DNA of 64,000 nucleotides. Origin: Thermus sp. LT1-2-5 (GTDB lineage Bacteria; Deinococcota; Deinococci; Deinococcales; Thermaceae). This document shows, piece after piece, positions 28,032 through 37,333 of this stretch. Position 1 is the first letter of the stretch. Each line of letters begins with the position of its first letter. Below the pieces are notes generated by a model. The model searched no databases. It had not been told where the DNA came from and was given only the letters and a program-made list of their open reading frames with translations. Both the position numbers and the translations under genes were made by a program. The stretch covers positions 62,001 through 126,000 of the forward strand of contig NZ_BSRG01000004.1 in assembly GCF_040363165.1 (NCBI RefSeq), read 5' to 3'.

Positions 28032-28905
28032 GAAGGGCTTCTCCTGGCCTCCCTTCGCCCCGGAAAGCCTCCTGTTCCCGCTCCAGCCAGGCCTCCCCGG
28101 GGCGGAAGAGCACCCCCCTCGCCTCCCGAAGCGCCTCCTCCAAAAGGGCCCCAAGGGAGTAGAAGGGGGCCCCTGGGGGGAGGTCGGGGTCGAAACCCTG
28201 GCGGGATAGGGCCCTGCCGTAGGGCCTTTCCCGCGCCTCCATGGTGCCCCCTTGGGCGAAGTAGCGCCTTAGGACCCGGTTCCAGTCCCCCACCCGGCTG
28301 TAGGGGGCCATGGCCTGGTAGGCCTCTTCCAGGTCCGCCTGGGTGTAGGGGCGGTAGCGGTCCTCATGGACCACAAGCCTCCTGGGAAGCCTCGGCCGTG
28401 GCGGGCCTTCCTCGTCGGGCACGCCCACTGCCAGGCCCGCCACGGGAAGGACCCCGGGGGGAAGCCCCAGGAGGTCTAGGAGGGCCTCTACCCCGTTCAG
28501 CACTCCGCCGATAAAGCAGACCCCATAGCCCAAGCTCTCGGCGGTGAGGGCCAGGTAGGCCCCGGCCAGCCCGGCGTCCAGGATGGCGAAGTGGAGGGCG
28601 GTCCGGGGCCAAGGGGCCATGGCCTGCCCCCGGTGCGCCAGAAGCTTTTCCAGGCGGTGGACGTCCGCCAGGAGGAGGAAAAACTCCGCCGCCTGCCGGA
28701 TATGCTCCTGCTCCCCAGAAAGCCTGGCGATCTCGTCCCGGAGAGCGGGGTCCTTGACCCGGATCACGGAGTAAAGCTGGGCGCTGGCGTCCGTGGGGGC
28801 CCGCTGCAGGGCGAAGAGGAGCCTGTCTAGGTCCTCCTCGGGGATGGGCTCGGGCTTAAAGCGGCGGGTGCTACGCCGTTTGGCCAGGACTTCCAGAAGG
28901 TCCAC
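27985..28905 (-). CDS. Nitroreductase-family FMN oxidoreductase with C-terminal extension
   Basis: 306 residues. LLEVLAKRRSTRRFKPEPIPEEDLDRLL at the start is the FMN-binding signature of NfsA/Frp-type nitroreductases; RAPTDASAQLYSVIRV and ESLGYGVCFIGGVLNG follow. VGVPDEEGPPRPRLP near residue 170 and the long tail (about 200-306, containing YRPYTQADLEEAYQAM) resemble NfsA, with extra residues beyond. Likely an NAD(P)H-dependent flavin enzyme of broad specificity. The GTG start is preceded by TAGGAT at 6 nt. Confidence 0.83.
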   Translation of the reverse strand: MDLLEVLAKRRSTRRFKPEPIPEEDLDRLLFALQRAPTDASAQLYSVIRVKDPALRDEIARLSGEQEHIRQAAEFFLLLADVHRLEKLLAHRGQAMAPWPRTALHFAILDAGLAGAYLALTAESLGYGVCFIGGVLNGVEALLDLLGLPPGVLPVAGLAVGVPDEEGPPRPRLPRRLVVHEDRYRPYTQADLEEAYQAMAPYSRVGDWNRVLRRYFAQGGTMEARERPYGRALSRQGFDPDLPPGAPFYSLGALLEEALREARGVLFRPGEAWLEREQEAFRGEGRPGEALLTALRKARREIPDWP

Positions 28906-28911
28906 GGAGGC

Positions 28912-28917
28912 ATCCTA
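28912..28917 (-). promoter_or_regulatory. Leaderless -10 box (TAGGAT) for nitroreductase gene
   Basis: TAGGAT on the minus strand, exactly 6 nt from the GTG at 28905; it overlaps the stop of the upstream DUF2939 gene. Confidence 0.5.
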
Positions 28918-29418
28918 CTGCAAGGGGACCTCCAGCCGCACCACCTTCCACCCGAAAAGCCCCTGCCGCTCCAGGTAGAGCCGGCTTTCCGGGTCGTCCT
29001 TGTGGTGGATGTAGGCGGTGCGGAAGTCCAGGTACCGTAGCCGCCAGTTCTTCACCTCCTCCTTGGGGGCCTGGCCGGGCTCGGCCCCTGTGCCCAGGGC
29101 GGCGAGCCCCTCGGGGGTGAGGAGGGCTTCCACAAAGGCGTTCACCAGGCCCGCGGCGAAGAGATAGGCCAGGCCGGCGAAGGGGTTGTTCTCCGCCTCC
29201 TTGGCCGCCTCCTGAAGCATGTGGGCGTTGATCTGGGCCTTAAGCCCCTCCCGCACCCGGGGGAAGTCCACCATGCGTTCCAGCCGGGCCCGGTCGCCCG
29301 CCAGGATGGCGTTTTGCAGGTGGCGGAGGAAGAGGTAAGGCGAGGCCCAGAGGTACGCGCCCAAGGCTGCGCCCACGAGGACCAGGGCCGAAAGGGCGAT
29401 CCATAGGGGTTTCTTCAT
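28915..29418 (-). CDS. DUF2939-like membrane-anchored protein
   Basis: 167 residues: one N-terminal membrane helix (about 4-26, PLWIALSALVLVGAALGAYLWA) followed by an outside helical domain with RHLQNAILAGDRARLERMVDFPRVREGLKAQ, the pattern of DUF2939. Function unknown. TAGGAGGAGCC lies directly before the ATG, so it uses an ordinary ribosome-binding site. Confidence 0.72.
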   Translation of the reverse strand: MKKPLWIALSALVLVGAALGAYLWASPYLFLRHLQNAILAGDRARLERMVDFPRVREGLKAQINAHMLQEAAKEAENNPFAGLAYLFAAGLVNAFVEALLTPEGLAALGTGAEPGQAPKEEVKNWRLRYLDFRTAYIHHKDDPESRLYLERQGLFGWKVVRLEVPLQ

Positions 29419-29496
29419 GGCTCCTCCTAAACCTTCCTAAAGCCTGGGTAAAAGGATAAACCCATTCCTTCTACAGAATACAGGCCATAAGCCTCG

Positions 29497-30567
29497 CTAG
29501 TAAATTCCAAGAAAGCGCAAATATGCCTCCCAGATAGCCTGACCGAAGAAGAAGGCCGTCACCCCCCCGAGGGCCAGGTAGGGCCCGAAGGGGATTTTGC
29601 GTTGGCGGAAGAGGAGCCCGGCCAAGGCCCCGGCCAAGACCCCGAGGAAGAGGGCCAAGAAGGCGTAAAGCCCAAGCCAGGCGCCCAAGGCCCCCAAGAG
29701 CTTCACGTCCCCGTAACCCAGGGCCACGGGCTCTTCCTCTTCGCCTTCCGGTACGGGCCTAAAGGCCCAGTAAAGCCCCCCAGTCAGGGCCAGACCCCCG
29801 GCGGCGAGGAGGGCCCCTTTTAGGCTTTCCAGAAAGTCCAGGCCTAGGGCGGGGGCAAGGAGGAGGGCCAGGGGCAAAAGGGGCAAGGTCAGGCGGTCCG
29901 GCAGGACCACGGGCTTTCCGGTGCGCCCGGAAAGGGCCCAGGTGAGAAAGGCTAAGGCCATCCCCACCCCGGGGCCCAAAAGCGCCCCGAAGAGGGCCGC
30001 CATGTGCACCTGGTGGGGCCCCACGGGAACCTCGGCCTGGCCCTCTTGAAAGCGCCTTAGGAAGAGGTTGGCGTACCCGGCGATGAGCCCAAGCCCCCCC
30101 GCGGCCAGGAGGGCCCCGTCCAGGGCTTCGCCCAAGGGGAGGGGAAAGGAAAGGAGCCAAGCCCCAAGGAAGCCCAGGAAGAGGAGGCCGTAGGTGAGGG
30201 CGTCGGGAAGCTCAAAGGTGTCCAGGTCGATGAAGGAGAGGGCCACCAGGAAGCCCAAAAAGGCGAAGACCAAGACCGCCTGCGCCGAGGGCGGGTAAAA
30301 GAGGGCGGCCAGGAGGAAAAGCCCCCCCGTGAGCCCCTCCACCAGGGGGTAACGGGGGCTTATGGGCTCACCGCAGTAGCGGCACCGCCCTTTAAGGGCC
30401 AGGTAGGAAAGGACGGGAACGAGGTCCAAGGCGGAAAGCCTGTGGGCGCAGTGGGGGCAACGGGAAGGAGGGTAGACGATGGACTCCCCCTTGGGCAGGC
30501 GGTGGATGACCACGTTGAGGAAGGAGCCCACCAAAAGGCCCAAGACCAAGGAAAAGAGGGGCCACAT
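29497..30567 (-). CDS. pilD: Prepilin peptidase (type IV pilus)
   Basis: 356 residues, about eight membrane helices. The N-terminal domain has SFLNVVIHRLP and the zinc/methylase cysteines CPHC ... CRYC (near residues 37-65). The two catalytic aspartates lie in SFIDLDTFELPD (near 112) and ALGYGDVKLLGALGAW (near 285). It cleaves and N-methylates prepilins; in Thermus these pili drive motility and DNA uptake. It is longer than the usual 250-290 residues because of an extra hydrophobic segment between the Asp motifs. TAAAAT stands 6 nt before the ATG. Confidence 0.92.
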   Translation of the reverse strand: MWPLFSLVLGLLVGSFLNVVIHRLPKGESIVYPPSRCPHCAHRLSALDLVPVLSYLALKGRCRYCGEPISPRYPLVEGLTGGLFLLAALFYPPSAQAVLVFAFLGFLVALSFIDLDTFELPDALTYGLLFLGFLGAWLLSFPLPLGEALDGALLAAGGLGLIAGYANLFLRRFQEGQAEVPVGPHQVHMAALFGALLGPGVGMALAFLTWALSGRTGKPVVLPDRLTLPLLPLALLLAPALGLDFLESLKGALLAAGGLALTGGLYWAFRPVPEGEEEEPVALGYGDVKLLGALGAWLGLYAFLALFLGVLAGALAGLLFRQRKIPFGPYLALGGVTAFFFGQAIWEAYLRFLGIY

Positions 30568-30573
30568 GGGGGC

Positions 30574-30579
30574 ATTTTA
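30574..30579 (-). promoter_or_regulatory. Leaderless -10 box (TAAAAT) for pilD
   Basis: TAAAAT on the minus strand exactly 6 nt from the ATG at 30567. Confidence 0.5.
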
Positions 30580-30785
30580 CGGAATATGGGCCTTGGCCTT
30601 TGAGGTACAGGGGGATGGCCTGGGAAGTCCCAGGGAGGTTTCCAGGAGGTGGCCTTGGGAGCCTTCCCGCCGCCCAAAGCCCCCGACAGGCCAAGGCGCC
30701 TTTCGGGCTCGGCCTGCTTCGTCCGCCCCAGGGCCTGCCCTTGGGCAGTTGGGAGGCCATTGGCTCCGCTTTCACACCTCAGGTG

Positions 30786-30791
30786 TAGGAT
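30786..30791 (+). promoter_or_regulatory. Leaderless -10 box (TAGGAT) for carboxypeptidase gene
   Basis: TAGGAT exactly 6 nt before the GTG at 30798; it supports that GTG start. Confidence 0.55.
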
Positions 30792-30797
30792 GCTTCC

Positions 30798-32333
30798 GTG
30801 ACGCCGGAAGTTGCTTACCAAAACCTCTTGGAGTTCCAAAGGGAAAGCGCCTACCTGGCCTCCTTGGGGGCCTTGGCCGCCTGGGACCAGCGCACCATGA
30901 TCCCCAAGAAGGGGCACGAGCACCGGGCCCGGCAGATGGCTGCCCTGGCCCGGCTTCTCCACCAGCGCATGACCGACCCCCGCATCGGGGAGTGGCTGGA
31001 GCGGGTGGAGGGCTCCTCCTTGGTGCAAGACCCCCTTTCCGATGCGGCGGTGAACATGCGGGAGTGGCGCCAGGCCTACGAGCGGGCCCGGGCCATTCCC
31101 GAGAGGCTCGCCGTGGAGCTGGCCCAGGCGGAAAGCGAGAGCGAAAGCTTCTGGGAAGAGGCTAGGCCCCGCAACGACTGGCAGGGCTTTTTGCCCTACC
31201 TGAAGCGGGTCTTCTCCCTGACCCAGGAGAAGGCCCATATCCTCTATGCCCTTCCCCCCGCCCCCGGGGACCCGCCTTACGGGGAGGTGTACGATGCCCT
31301 TTTGGACGGATACGAGCCGGGGATGCGGGTTCAGGCGCTCCTTCCCCTCTTCGCCGAGCTCCGGGAGGGGCTCAAGGGGCTTCTGGACCGCATCCTGGGT
31401 AGCGCCAGACAGCCCAGGACGGAGATCCTCCACCGCCACTATCCCAAGGAGGCGCAGCGGGCCTTCGCCCTCGAGCTCCTCCAGGCCTGCGGGTACGACC
31501 TCGAGGCCGGCCGCCTGGACCCCACGGCCCACCCCTTCGAGATCTCCATCGGCCCGGGGGACGTGCGCATCACCACCCGCTACTACGAGGACTTCTTCAA
31601 CGCCGGCATCTTCGGCACCCTGCACGAGATGGGCCACGCCCTCTACGAGCAAGGCCTTCCCAAGGAGCACTGGGGCACGCCGCGGGGGGAGGCGGTCTCC
31701 TTGGGCGTGCACGAGTCGCAAAGCCGCACCTGGGAGAACCTGGTGGGCCGCTCCCTGGGCTTTTGGGAGCGCTTCTTCCCCCGGGCGAAGGAGGTCTTCG
31801 CCAGCCTCGCCCACGTGAACCCGGAGGAATTCCATCTTGCCGTGAACGCCGTGGCCCCCTCCCTCATCCGGGTGGAGGCGGACGAGGTCACCTACAACCT
31901 TCACATCCTGGTGCGCCTGGAGTTGGAGGTGGCCCTCTTCCGGGGCGAGCTTGCCCTAGAGGACCTTCCCGGGGCCTGGGCGGAAAAGTACCGGGCCTAC
32001 TTGGGTGTGGCTCCCCAGGATTACAAGGACGGGGTCATGCAGGACGTCCACTGGTCCGGGGGGCTTTTCGGCTACTTCCCCACCTACACCTTAGGCAACC
32101 TCTACGCCGCCCAGTTCTTTAAGCGGGCGGAGGCGGAGCTTGGGCCCCTCGAGCCCATGTTCGTCCGGGGGGAGTTCCGGCCCTTCTTGGACTGGAGCCG
32201 GGCTAAGATCCACGCCGAGGGGAGCCGCTTCCGTCCCAAGGCCTTGGTGGAGCGGGTGACGGGGGAGGCCCCAAGCGCCAAGCCCTTCCTCGCCTACCTG
32301 GAGCGCAAGTTCGCCGCCCTCTACGGCTTCTAG
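30798..32333 (+). CDS. Thermostable carboxypeptidase 1 (Taq type, M32)
   Basis: 511 residues, matching the length known for carboxypeptidase Taq. The zinc site HEMGH is in [15 protein letters not shown] near residue 275, with the third ligand Glu in [17 protein letters not shown] about 30 residues later. [22 protein letters not shown] and [15 protein letters not shown] are further M32 signatures. It removes C-terminal residues (not Pro) from peptides in the cytoplasm. Starts with GTG. Confidence 0.95.
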   Translation: MTPEVAYQNLLEFQRESAYLASLGALAAWDQRTMIPKKGHEHRARQMAALARLLHQRMTDPRIGEWLERVEGSSLVQDPLSDAAVNMREWRQAYERARAIPERLAVELAQAESESESFWEEARPRNDWQGFLPYLKRVFSLTQEKAHILYALPPAPGDPPYGEVYDALLDGYEPGMRVQALLPLFAELREGLKGLLDRILGSARQPRTEILHRHYPKEAQRAFALELLQACGYDLEAGRLDPTAHPFEISIGPGDVRITTRYYEDFFNAGIFGTLHEMGHALYEQGLPKEHWGTPRGEAVSLGVHESQSRTWENLVGRSLGFWERFFPRAKEVFASLAHVNPEEFHLAVNAVAPSLIRVEADEVTYNLHILVRLELEVALFRGELALEDLPGAWAEKYRAYLGVAPQDYKDGVMQDVHWSGGLFGYFPTYTLGNLYAAQFFKRAEAELGPLEPMFVRGEFRPFLDWSRAKIHAEGSRFRPKALVERVTGEAPSAKPFLAYLERKFAALYGF

Positions 32334-33400
32334 CCCCGCCGGGGCCAGACGGGGGGGAGGGCTAAGGCCAGGAGGAGGCTTCCCACCCACAAGGCCCCCT
32401 CCCCCCGGCCCAAGGCCTCGGCGCCCAGGCCCGCCAGGGTGGGGCCCAAGGCTTGGCCCAGGGCGAAGGCCGCCGTGGAAAGCCCCATGGCCCGGGGCCA
32501 GGCGGAGGGGGGCAGGAGGCTACGGAAGGCCTGGGTGATGGCGGTGATGACCCCCAGGAAGGCCAGGCCGAAGAGGAAGGCGCTGAGCCCGGGAAGCCCT
32601 TGGGCCAAGGGGGGGAGGCTTCCCAAAAAGAGCACCAGGAGCACGTGGAAGAGCCCCCGCCTTCCCCCCACCCGCTCCACCCAGGGGCCCCAGACCACCC
32701 CGGTGAGGAGGGCGCCTAGGCCGAGAAGGGTGAAGAGCAGGGTCCAGTCCCCCACCGCCGTGGTCACAAAGGTCATGTAGCCGATGTACCCCGCCCCGTA
32801 CAGGCCGTAGGCCAGGAGGAGGGGAAGGATGGGCTTAAGGCTTCCTTCCCCCCGGGCGGGGGGCGGGGGCTCCTTGAGCGCCCCCCAGGCCCAAAGGGGG
32901 GCCAGGGAGAGGAGAAAGGCCCCAAGGCCAAGCCACCTCCAGGCCCCTTCCGGCGTGTCCGCCCCCAGGAGGAGCCAGGGGGCGAGGAGGAGGCCAAGAC
33001 CCACCCCGCCGTAATAGGCGCCCAGGGCCCGCCCCGAGCTTCCCAGGGCCATGAGCAAGGCGGCGCCCCCCACAAAAACCAAAGCGCCTAGAACGCCTTG
33101 GAGAAACCTTAGGGCGAAGGCCAAGGCGTACCCACCCGCCCCGGTGAGGGCCAGGACCCCTCCTTGGAGGAGGAGGGCCAGGAAAAATCCCCTGCGGTAG
33201 CCGAGCCATGCGAGAAGGCGATGGCTCAAGAGGGCCCCCAGGAAGTACCCCAGGGTGTTGGCGCTCCCCAAAAGCCCCCCTTGGGCGTAGGAGAGCCCCC
33301 AAGAGCCCTGCATAAGGGGAAGGACCAGGGCGTAGGCGAAGCGCCCCAGGCCCAGGGCCACCCCGGGCCCCAGGGCGAGGAGGAGCGCCCTAATAGCCAT
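32330..33400 (-). CDS. MFS transporter, YbfB-like
   Basis: 356 residues with about 12 hydrophobic helices. The opening [48 protein letters not shown] pattern is typical of YbfB/YjiJ-type MFS proteins, small and with unknown substrate. Motif-A-like [13 protein letters not shown] follows helix 2. It overlaps the upstream ABC permease gene by 11 bp and the convergent carboxypeptidase gene by 4 bp, so it is probably the last gene of the ABC-2 operon. Confidence 0.83.
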   Translation of the reverse strand: MAIRALLLALGPGVALGLGRFAYALVLPLMQGSWGLSYAQGGLLGSANTLGYFLGALLSHRLLAWLGYRRGFFLALLLQGGVLALTGAGGYALAFALRFLQGVLGALVFVGGAALLMALGSSGRALGAYYGGVGLGLLLAPWLLLGADTPEGAWRWLGLGAFLLSLAPLWAWGALKEPPPPARGEGSLKPILPLLLAYGLYGAGYIGYMTFVTTAVGDWTLLFTLLGLGALLTGVVWGPWVERVGGRRGLFHVLLVLFLGSLPPLAQGLPGLSAFLFGLAFLGVITAITQAFRSLLPPSAWPRAMGLSTAAFALGQALGPTLAGLGAEALGRGEGALWVGSLLLALALPPVWPRRG

Positions 33401-34142
33401 GGAGGAGACCCAGACGCTTGGCCCGGCGCACCGCCCGCCGGAAGAGGAAGAGGCCCACGCCTAGGTAGGCCAGGCCGTTCAGGAAGGCGAGGCCCAAGGC
33501 CCAGGGATCCAAGGGGGCCCCTTCCGCCAGCATCCCCCGGGCCAAAGCCGCTCCCGGGGCTAGGGGGAGGAGGGCGAAAAGGCCCGTGCCCGGGGCCTGG
33601 AGAAGGAAGAGGAGCAGGAACTGGGAAAGCCCGAGAAGCTGCCCCACCCGCTTGTAGAGGAGGGCTAGGCTCCCCATGGCGAAGCCCAGGCCGTACCCTC
33701 CGAGGAGCACCGCCAGGAAGGGGAGGATGACCCCGGGGGCGAAGGCGAGCCGGGCCCCGGTGAGGGCCATGAGGACCAAGGCGATGAGGAAGACCAATAG
33801 GCCCTGGGAAAGGAGCCCCGCCAGGTTCCGCACCAAAAAGAGGGGGATGGGCCCGTAGGGGGTGAGGAAGACCTGCTCCAGGGTGCCCGTCTGCGCCTCC
33901 TCCATGAGGCCGAAGGCGAGGCCGTTGTAGGCGGCAAGGGTAAAGGTCCAAAGCAGATAACCCACCAAGACCGCCTCCAGCCTTCCCCCAAACTCTGCCC
34001 CCGGCCCCGCCAGGAACCGGGCCCCGAGGAAGAGGAGGTAAAAGATGAGGCTCAAGGTGACCACCGCTCCCAGAAGCTCCAGGGGGTAGCGGCGGAGGTA
34101 GAGGAGATTGCGCCAGAATTCCGCCAGGAAAAGGTCAAGCAT
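33390..34142 (-). CDS. ABC-2 type exporter permease
   Basis: 250 residues with six membrane helices. LMEEAQTGTLEQVFLTPYGPIPLFLVRNLAG in the first cytoplasmic loop is the ABC-2 permease signature. It overlaps the ATPase gene by 8 bp and would form a homodimeric permease with it. The substrate is unknown; such small ABC-2 systems export drugs, lipids or polysaccharides. Confidence 0.85.
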   Translation of the reverse strand: MLDLFLAEFWRNLLYLRRYPLELLGAVVTLSLIFYLLFLGARFLAGPGAEFGGRLEAVLVGYLLWTFTLAAYNGLAFGLMEEAQTGTLEQVFLTPYGPIPLFLVRNLAGLLSQGLLVFLIALVLMALTGARLAFAPGVILPFLAVLLGGYGLGFAMGSLALLYKRVGQLLGLSQFLLLFLLQAPGTGLFALLPLAPGAALARGMLAEGAPLDPWALGLAFLNGLAYLGVGLFLFRRAVRRAKRLGLLHGY

Positions 34143-35037
34143 GGCCCACCACCTTCAAAAAGACCTCCAGGAGATCCGCCTCCGCCCTGGCCACCCGCTT
34201 GAGGGGGAGGGGCTTGAGGGCCTCGAGGACCTGCCAGAGGGCCTCCCCGTTCCCGCGGAAAAGGAAGGGCCCATCCCCTTCCACCCCCAGGGTGCGGAGC
34301 CGGGCCAAGACCCCTTCCGGGACGGGGCCCTCTAGCTCCAGCACGTAGTGGTCCCCGGCGAAGCGGGCGAGGAGGGACTTCTTTTCCCCTTCCAGCACCA
34401 CCTCCCCTTGGTGGATGATGGCGATGCGGTCCGCCAGGGCCTCGGCCACCTCCAGTTGGTGGGTGGTGAGGAGGATGGCCTTGCCGCTTTGCGCCAGGGC
34501 GCGGATCTTCTCCCGCACCAAGAGGGCGGTTTCCACGTCCAGGCCCAGGGTGGGCTCGTCCAGGAGGAGCACCTCGGGATCGTGGATGAGGGCCTGGAGG
34601 AGGGCGAGCTTCTGTTGCATGCCCCGGGAGAGGTGGCGCACCTCGGTGTGGGCCTTTTCCAAGAGGCCGTACCCTTCCAAGAGGGCCAGGGCCCGCCTCC
34701 TAGCCTCCTTCAGGCGAAGCCCCCGGGCCACGCCGAAGTAGACCAGGTTCTCCAAAGGGGTAAGTCGCCAGTAAACGTTGCGGTTGCCCTCCAGCACCGC
34801 CCCCAGGTGGCGGAGGGCCTTGGGGTCTTGGAAGGGGTCGTGGCCCAAGAGGCGCACCTCCCCCTCATCGGGAAGGAGGAGGCCGGAGAGCATCTTCACC
34901 GTGGTGGTTTTGCCGGCCCCGTTTTTGCCCAAGAAGGCTAGAACCTCCCCGGGGCGCAGGGCGAGGCTGACGCCGCGCACCGCGGCGAGGGCCCCAAAGC
35001 GCTTCACGAGCCCCCGGGCCTGGAGAAGGGGTTCCAT
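34135..35037 (-). CDS. ABC-2 type exporter ATP-binding protein
   Basis: 300 residues. Walker A FLGKNGAGKTTTVKML near residue 35; signature variant LSRGMQQKLALLQALI near 134 in place of LSGGQ; Walker B EVLLLDEPTLGLD near 156; switch His in LLTTHQLEVAEAL near 190. Residues after about 215 form the C-terminal domain typical of drug/antibiotic exporters. TAGACT lies 6 nt before the ATG, inside the end of mazG. Confidence 0.9.
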   Translation of the reverse strand: MEPLLQARGLVKRFGALAAVRGVSLALRPGEVLAFLGKNGAGKTTTVKMLSGLLLPDEGEVRLLGHDPFQDPKALRHLGAVLEGNRNVYWRLTPLENLVYFGVARGLRLKEARRRALALLEGYGLLEKAHTEVRHLSRGMQQKLALLQALIHDPEVLLLDEPTLGLDVETALLVREKIRALAQSGKAILLTTHQLEVAEALADRIAIIHQGEVVLEGEKKSLLARFAGDHYVLELEGPVPEGVLARLRTLGVEGDGPFLFRGNGEALWQVLEALKPLPLKRVARAEADLLEVFLKVVGHA

Positions 35038-35041
35038 GGTC

Positions 35042-35365
35042 CTAGTCTAGGGGTCTCCAGCGGGTGGCGTCCCGCTTTTGGTACTTTTCCATGGCCTTGC
35101 GGAAGGCCTCTTCCAGGTCAATCCCTTCCCGGTTGGCCAAGGAGATGAGGACGAAGAGGAGATCGGCCAGTTCCTCCGCCAAATCCCCTTCCGCTTCCCC
35201 TGGCTTGGGCTTCTTGCCGTGACGGTGGGCCAAAACCCGGGCCACTTCCCCCAGCTCCTCCGCGAGGCGGGCCAGCATGAGGAGGGGCGGGAAGTAGCCC
35301 TCCTTGAACCGGGAGATCCAAGCGTCCACCTGGCGTTGCGCCTCCTTAAAGGTGAGGGGCTCCAT
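35042..35365 (-). CDS. MazG-like nucleotide pyrophosphohydrolase
   Basis: 107 residues, single MazG domain. The metal-binding motif is EELGEVARV (ExxE) near residue 36, followed by [36 protein letters not shown] (ExxD). Such small all-alpha NTP pyrophosphatases clean abnormal dNTPs. Its start at 35365 lies only 22 bp from the divergent mgsA start. Confidence 0.88.
   Translation of the reverse strand: MEPLTFKEAQRQVDAWISRFKEGYFPPLLMLARLAEELGEVARVLAHRHGKKPKPGEAEGDLAEELADLLFVLISLANREGIDLEEAFRKAMEKYQKRDATRWRPLD
35044..35049 (-). promoter_or_regulatory. Leaderless -10 box (TAGACT) for ABC exporter operon
   Basis: TAGACT on the minus strand exactly 6 nt from the ATG at 35037; it contains part of the mazG stop codon. 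Confidence 0.5.
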
Positions 35366-35371
35366 GCCCCA

Positions 35372-35377
35372 AGCGTA
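35372..35377 (-). promoter_or_regulatory. Leaderless -10 box (TACGCT) for mazG
   Basis: TACGCT on the minus strand exactly 6 nt from the ATG at 35365; it overlaps the divergent mgsA -10 box by 2 bp. Confidence 0.5.
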
Positions 35378-35381
35378 CAAT
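35376..35381 (+). promoter_or_regulatory. Leaderless -10 box (TACAAT) for mgsA
   Basis: TACAAT exactly 6 nt before the ATG at 35388. Both divergent promoters fit within a 22-bp intergenic space. Confidence 0.55.
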
Positions 35382-35387
35382 GCCCCC

Positions 35388-35765
35388 ATGCGGGCCCTTG
35401 CCCTCATCGCCCACGATGCCAAGAAGGAAGCCATGGTGGACTTTTGCCGGAGGCACCGGGAGCTTTTGGCCCGCTTTCCCTTGGTGGCCACGGGCACCAC
35501 GGGAAGGCGCGTGGAGGAGGCCACGGGGCTACAGGTGGAGAGGCTCCTTTCCGGCCCCTTGGGCGGGGACCAGCAGATGGGGGCCCGGGTGGCGGAGGGG
35601 CGGATTTTGGCGGTCCTCTTCTTTCGGGACCCCCTCACCGCCCAGCCCCACGAGCCCGATGTCCAGGCCCTCTTAAGGGTCTGCGACGTGCACGGGGTAC
35701 CCCTCGCCACCAACCCCATGGCGGCGGAAGCCTTGGTTCCGTGGCTTGCTTCCCTGGTGGGCTAG
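35388..35765 (+). CDS. mgsA: Methylglyoxal synthase
   Basis: 125 residues. [13 protein letters not shown] at the N-terminus, TGTTG at the phosphate site, catalytic Asp in [11 protein letters not shown] near residue 60 and the His/Asp of [23 protein letters not shown] near 87-109 all match MgsA. It converts dihydroxyacetone phosphate to methylglyoxal, bypassing lower glycolysis. It overlaps the convergent comM stop by 4 bp. Confidence 0.94.
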   Translation: MRALALIAHDAKKEAMVDFCRRHRELLARFPLVATGTTGRRVEEATGLQVERLLSGPLGGDQQMGARVAEGRILAVLFFRDPLTAQPHEPDVQALLRVCDVHGVPLATNPMAAEALVPWLASLVG

Positions 35766-37246
35766 AGGGTCCTGCGGTAGGCCAGGGCCTCGGCCACGTG
35801 GGCTTCCTCTACCCTTTCCGCCTCGAGGAGGTCGGCGATGGTGCGGGCCACCCGCAAGAGCCGGTCGTAGCTCCTGGCGGAAAGGAGGAGCTTCTTGGCA
35901 GCAGACTGCAGAAGGGCTTCGGCCCCCGGGGTGAGGCGGACGTGTTCCCGTAGGGCCCGGCCTGCAAGCTCCCCGTTGGGCCTTCCTTGGCGGGCGAGCA
36001 TCCGCTCCCGGGCCCTTAGGACCCGTTCCCGCACCGCTTGGGTACCTTCCCCCTCGGGGGCGCGGGAAAGCTCGCTTGGGGTGAGGCGGGGCACCTCCAC
36101 CACCAGGTCAAAGCGGTCCAGAAGGGGCCCGGAGATGCGGCCTGCGTAGCGTTGGCGGGCAGAGGGGGTGCAGGTGCAGGGCCGTTCCGGGTCCCCGTAC
36201 CAGCCGCAGGGGCAGGGGTTCATGGCCGCCACCAGGAGGAAGCGGGCGGGGAAGGTGAGGCTCGCCCGGGCCCGGGCCACGGTGACCACCCCGTCCTCCA
36301 AGGGTTGGCGGAGGGCCTCGAGGGCATCCCGGGAGAACTCGGGAAACTCGTCTAGGAAGAGGACGCCCCGGTGGGCCAAGGAGACCTCCCCGGGCTTAGG
36401 GATGGCCCCGCCCCCGATGAGCCCGGCGTAGCTCACCGTGTGGTGGGGGGCGCGGAAGGGGGGCGTGCGCACAAGGCCCTTCACCGGCTTCCCCGCGGCG
36501 GAGTGGATGCGGGTCACCTCCAAGGCGGCCTCCCGGGAGAGGGGCGGGAGGAGGAAGGGCAGGCGCCGCGCCAGCATGGTCTTCCCCGAGCCCGGGCTTC
36601 CCACCAGGAGGAGGTGGTGGTAGCCGGCGGCGGCGATCTCCAGGGCCCGCTTAGCCTTGGCCTGCCCCTTCACGTCCCGGAGGTCCAGGACCTCCACCGC
36701 TTCCGCAGGGTCTTCGGGATGGGCGGGGGGGAGGTGGTCCTCCCCCCGCAGGTGGGCCACCGCCTGGGCTAGGCTCTCCGCCCCCAGGGCCACCACCCCT
36801 TCCACCAGGGCCGCTTCCTTGGCGCTTCCTTTGGGGAGGAGGAGCTTCTTGCCCTCGGCCAGGGCGGCCAGGGCCAGGTTCACCGCTCCCGGCACCGGGC
36901 GGAGGGTGCCGTCTAGCCCCAGCTCCCCCGCCACGGCCAGGCCGGAGAGGGCCTCCCAGGGCACCACCCCTTGGGCCGCCAAGAGGCCCAAGGCGATGGG
37001 GAGGTCAAAGTGGCTCCCCTCCTTCCTCAGCTCCGCCGGGGCCAGGTTGACCACCACCCGGGCCTGGGGGTAGGGAAAGCCGGCGTTCTTCAAGGCGGCC
37101 CGCACCCGTTCCCGGCTCTCCTCCACCGCCTTGTCCGGGAGGCCCACCAGGGCGTAGGTGGGAAGCCCGGGGCTAACATCCACCTCCACGGTCACCGGAA
37201 CCGCGTCCAGGCCGAAGAGGGCGTAGCTTCGCACCTGGGCTAGCAT
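35762..37246 (-). CDS. comM: ComM/YifB-family Mg-chelatase-like AAA+ ATPase
   Basis: 494 residues. N-terminal Lon-protease-like domain (about 1-165, [31 protein letters not shown]); AAA+ module with Walker [17 protein letters not shown] near residue 217 and Walker [11 protein letters not shown] near 294; zinc-type cysteines [15 protein letters not shown] near 345. ComM is a branch-migration helicase helping integrate donor DNA in naturally competent bacteria, which fits Thermus. TTGGCA-17-TAAACT promoter with 6 nt to the ATG. Confidence 0.92.
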   Translation of the reverse strand: MLAQVRSYALFGLDAVPVTVEVDVSPGLPTYALVGLPDKAVEESRERVRAALKNAGFPYPQARVVVNLAPAELRKEGSHFDLPIALGLLAAQGVVPWEALSGLAVAGELGLDGTLRPVPGAVNLALAALAEGKKLLLPKGSAKEAALVEGVVALGAESLAQAVAHLRGEDHLPPAHPEDPAEAVEVLDLRDVKGQAKAKRALEIAAAGYHHLLLVGSPGSGKTMLARRLPFLLPPLSREAALEVTRIHSAAGKPVKGLVRTPPFRAPHHTVSYAGLIGGGAIPKPGEVSLAHRGVLFLDEFPEFSRDALEALRQPLEDGVVTVARARASLTFPARFLLVAAMNPCPCGWYGDPERPCTCTPSARQRYAGRISGPLLDRFDLVVEVPRLTPSELSRAPEGEGTQAVRERVLRARERMLARQGRPNGELAGRALREHVRLTPGAEALLQSAAKKLLLSARSYDRLLRVARTIADLLEAERVEEAHVAEALAYRRTL

Positions 37247-37252
37247 GTAGGG

Positions 37253-37281
37253 AGTTTAACGAAAGTTTGTTAGTTTGCCAA
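37253..37281 (-). promoter_or_regulatory. Leaderless promoter of comM
   Basis: TTGGCA (37276-37281), 17 nt, TAAACT (37253-37258), then 6 nt to the ATG at 37246. It is one of the few leaderless promoters here with a clear -35. Confidence 0.7.
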
Positions 37282-37333
37282 GGGGGGAGGCCTTTTCCTA
37301 TCAGTGGGGTTTTTGCGATAAGATTGGGATCGG

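Larger units (their letters stand above)
30568..30797. other. 230-bp spacer between pilD and carboxypeptidase genes
   Basis: G+C-rich spacer between two divergent leaderless promoters, so it is not the 5' leader of either gene. It holds a small hairpin (CCTGGG-AAGT-CCCAGG, 30619-30634). No convincing coding frame or known RNA was recognised. Confidence 0.5.

Noticed and set aside
30360-31904. A 514-codon open frame on the minus strand opposite the carboxypeptidase gene
   Set aside because: G+C-rich DNA gives long antisense frames; this one has shadow composition and overlaps two well-supported genes.
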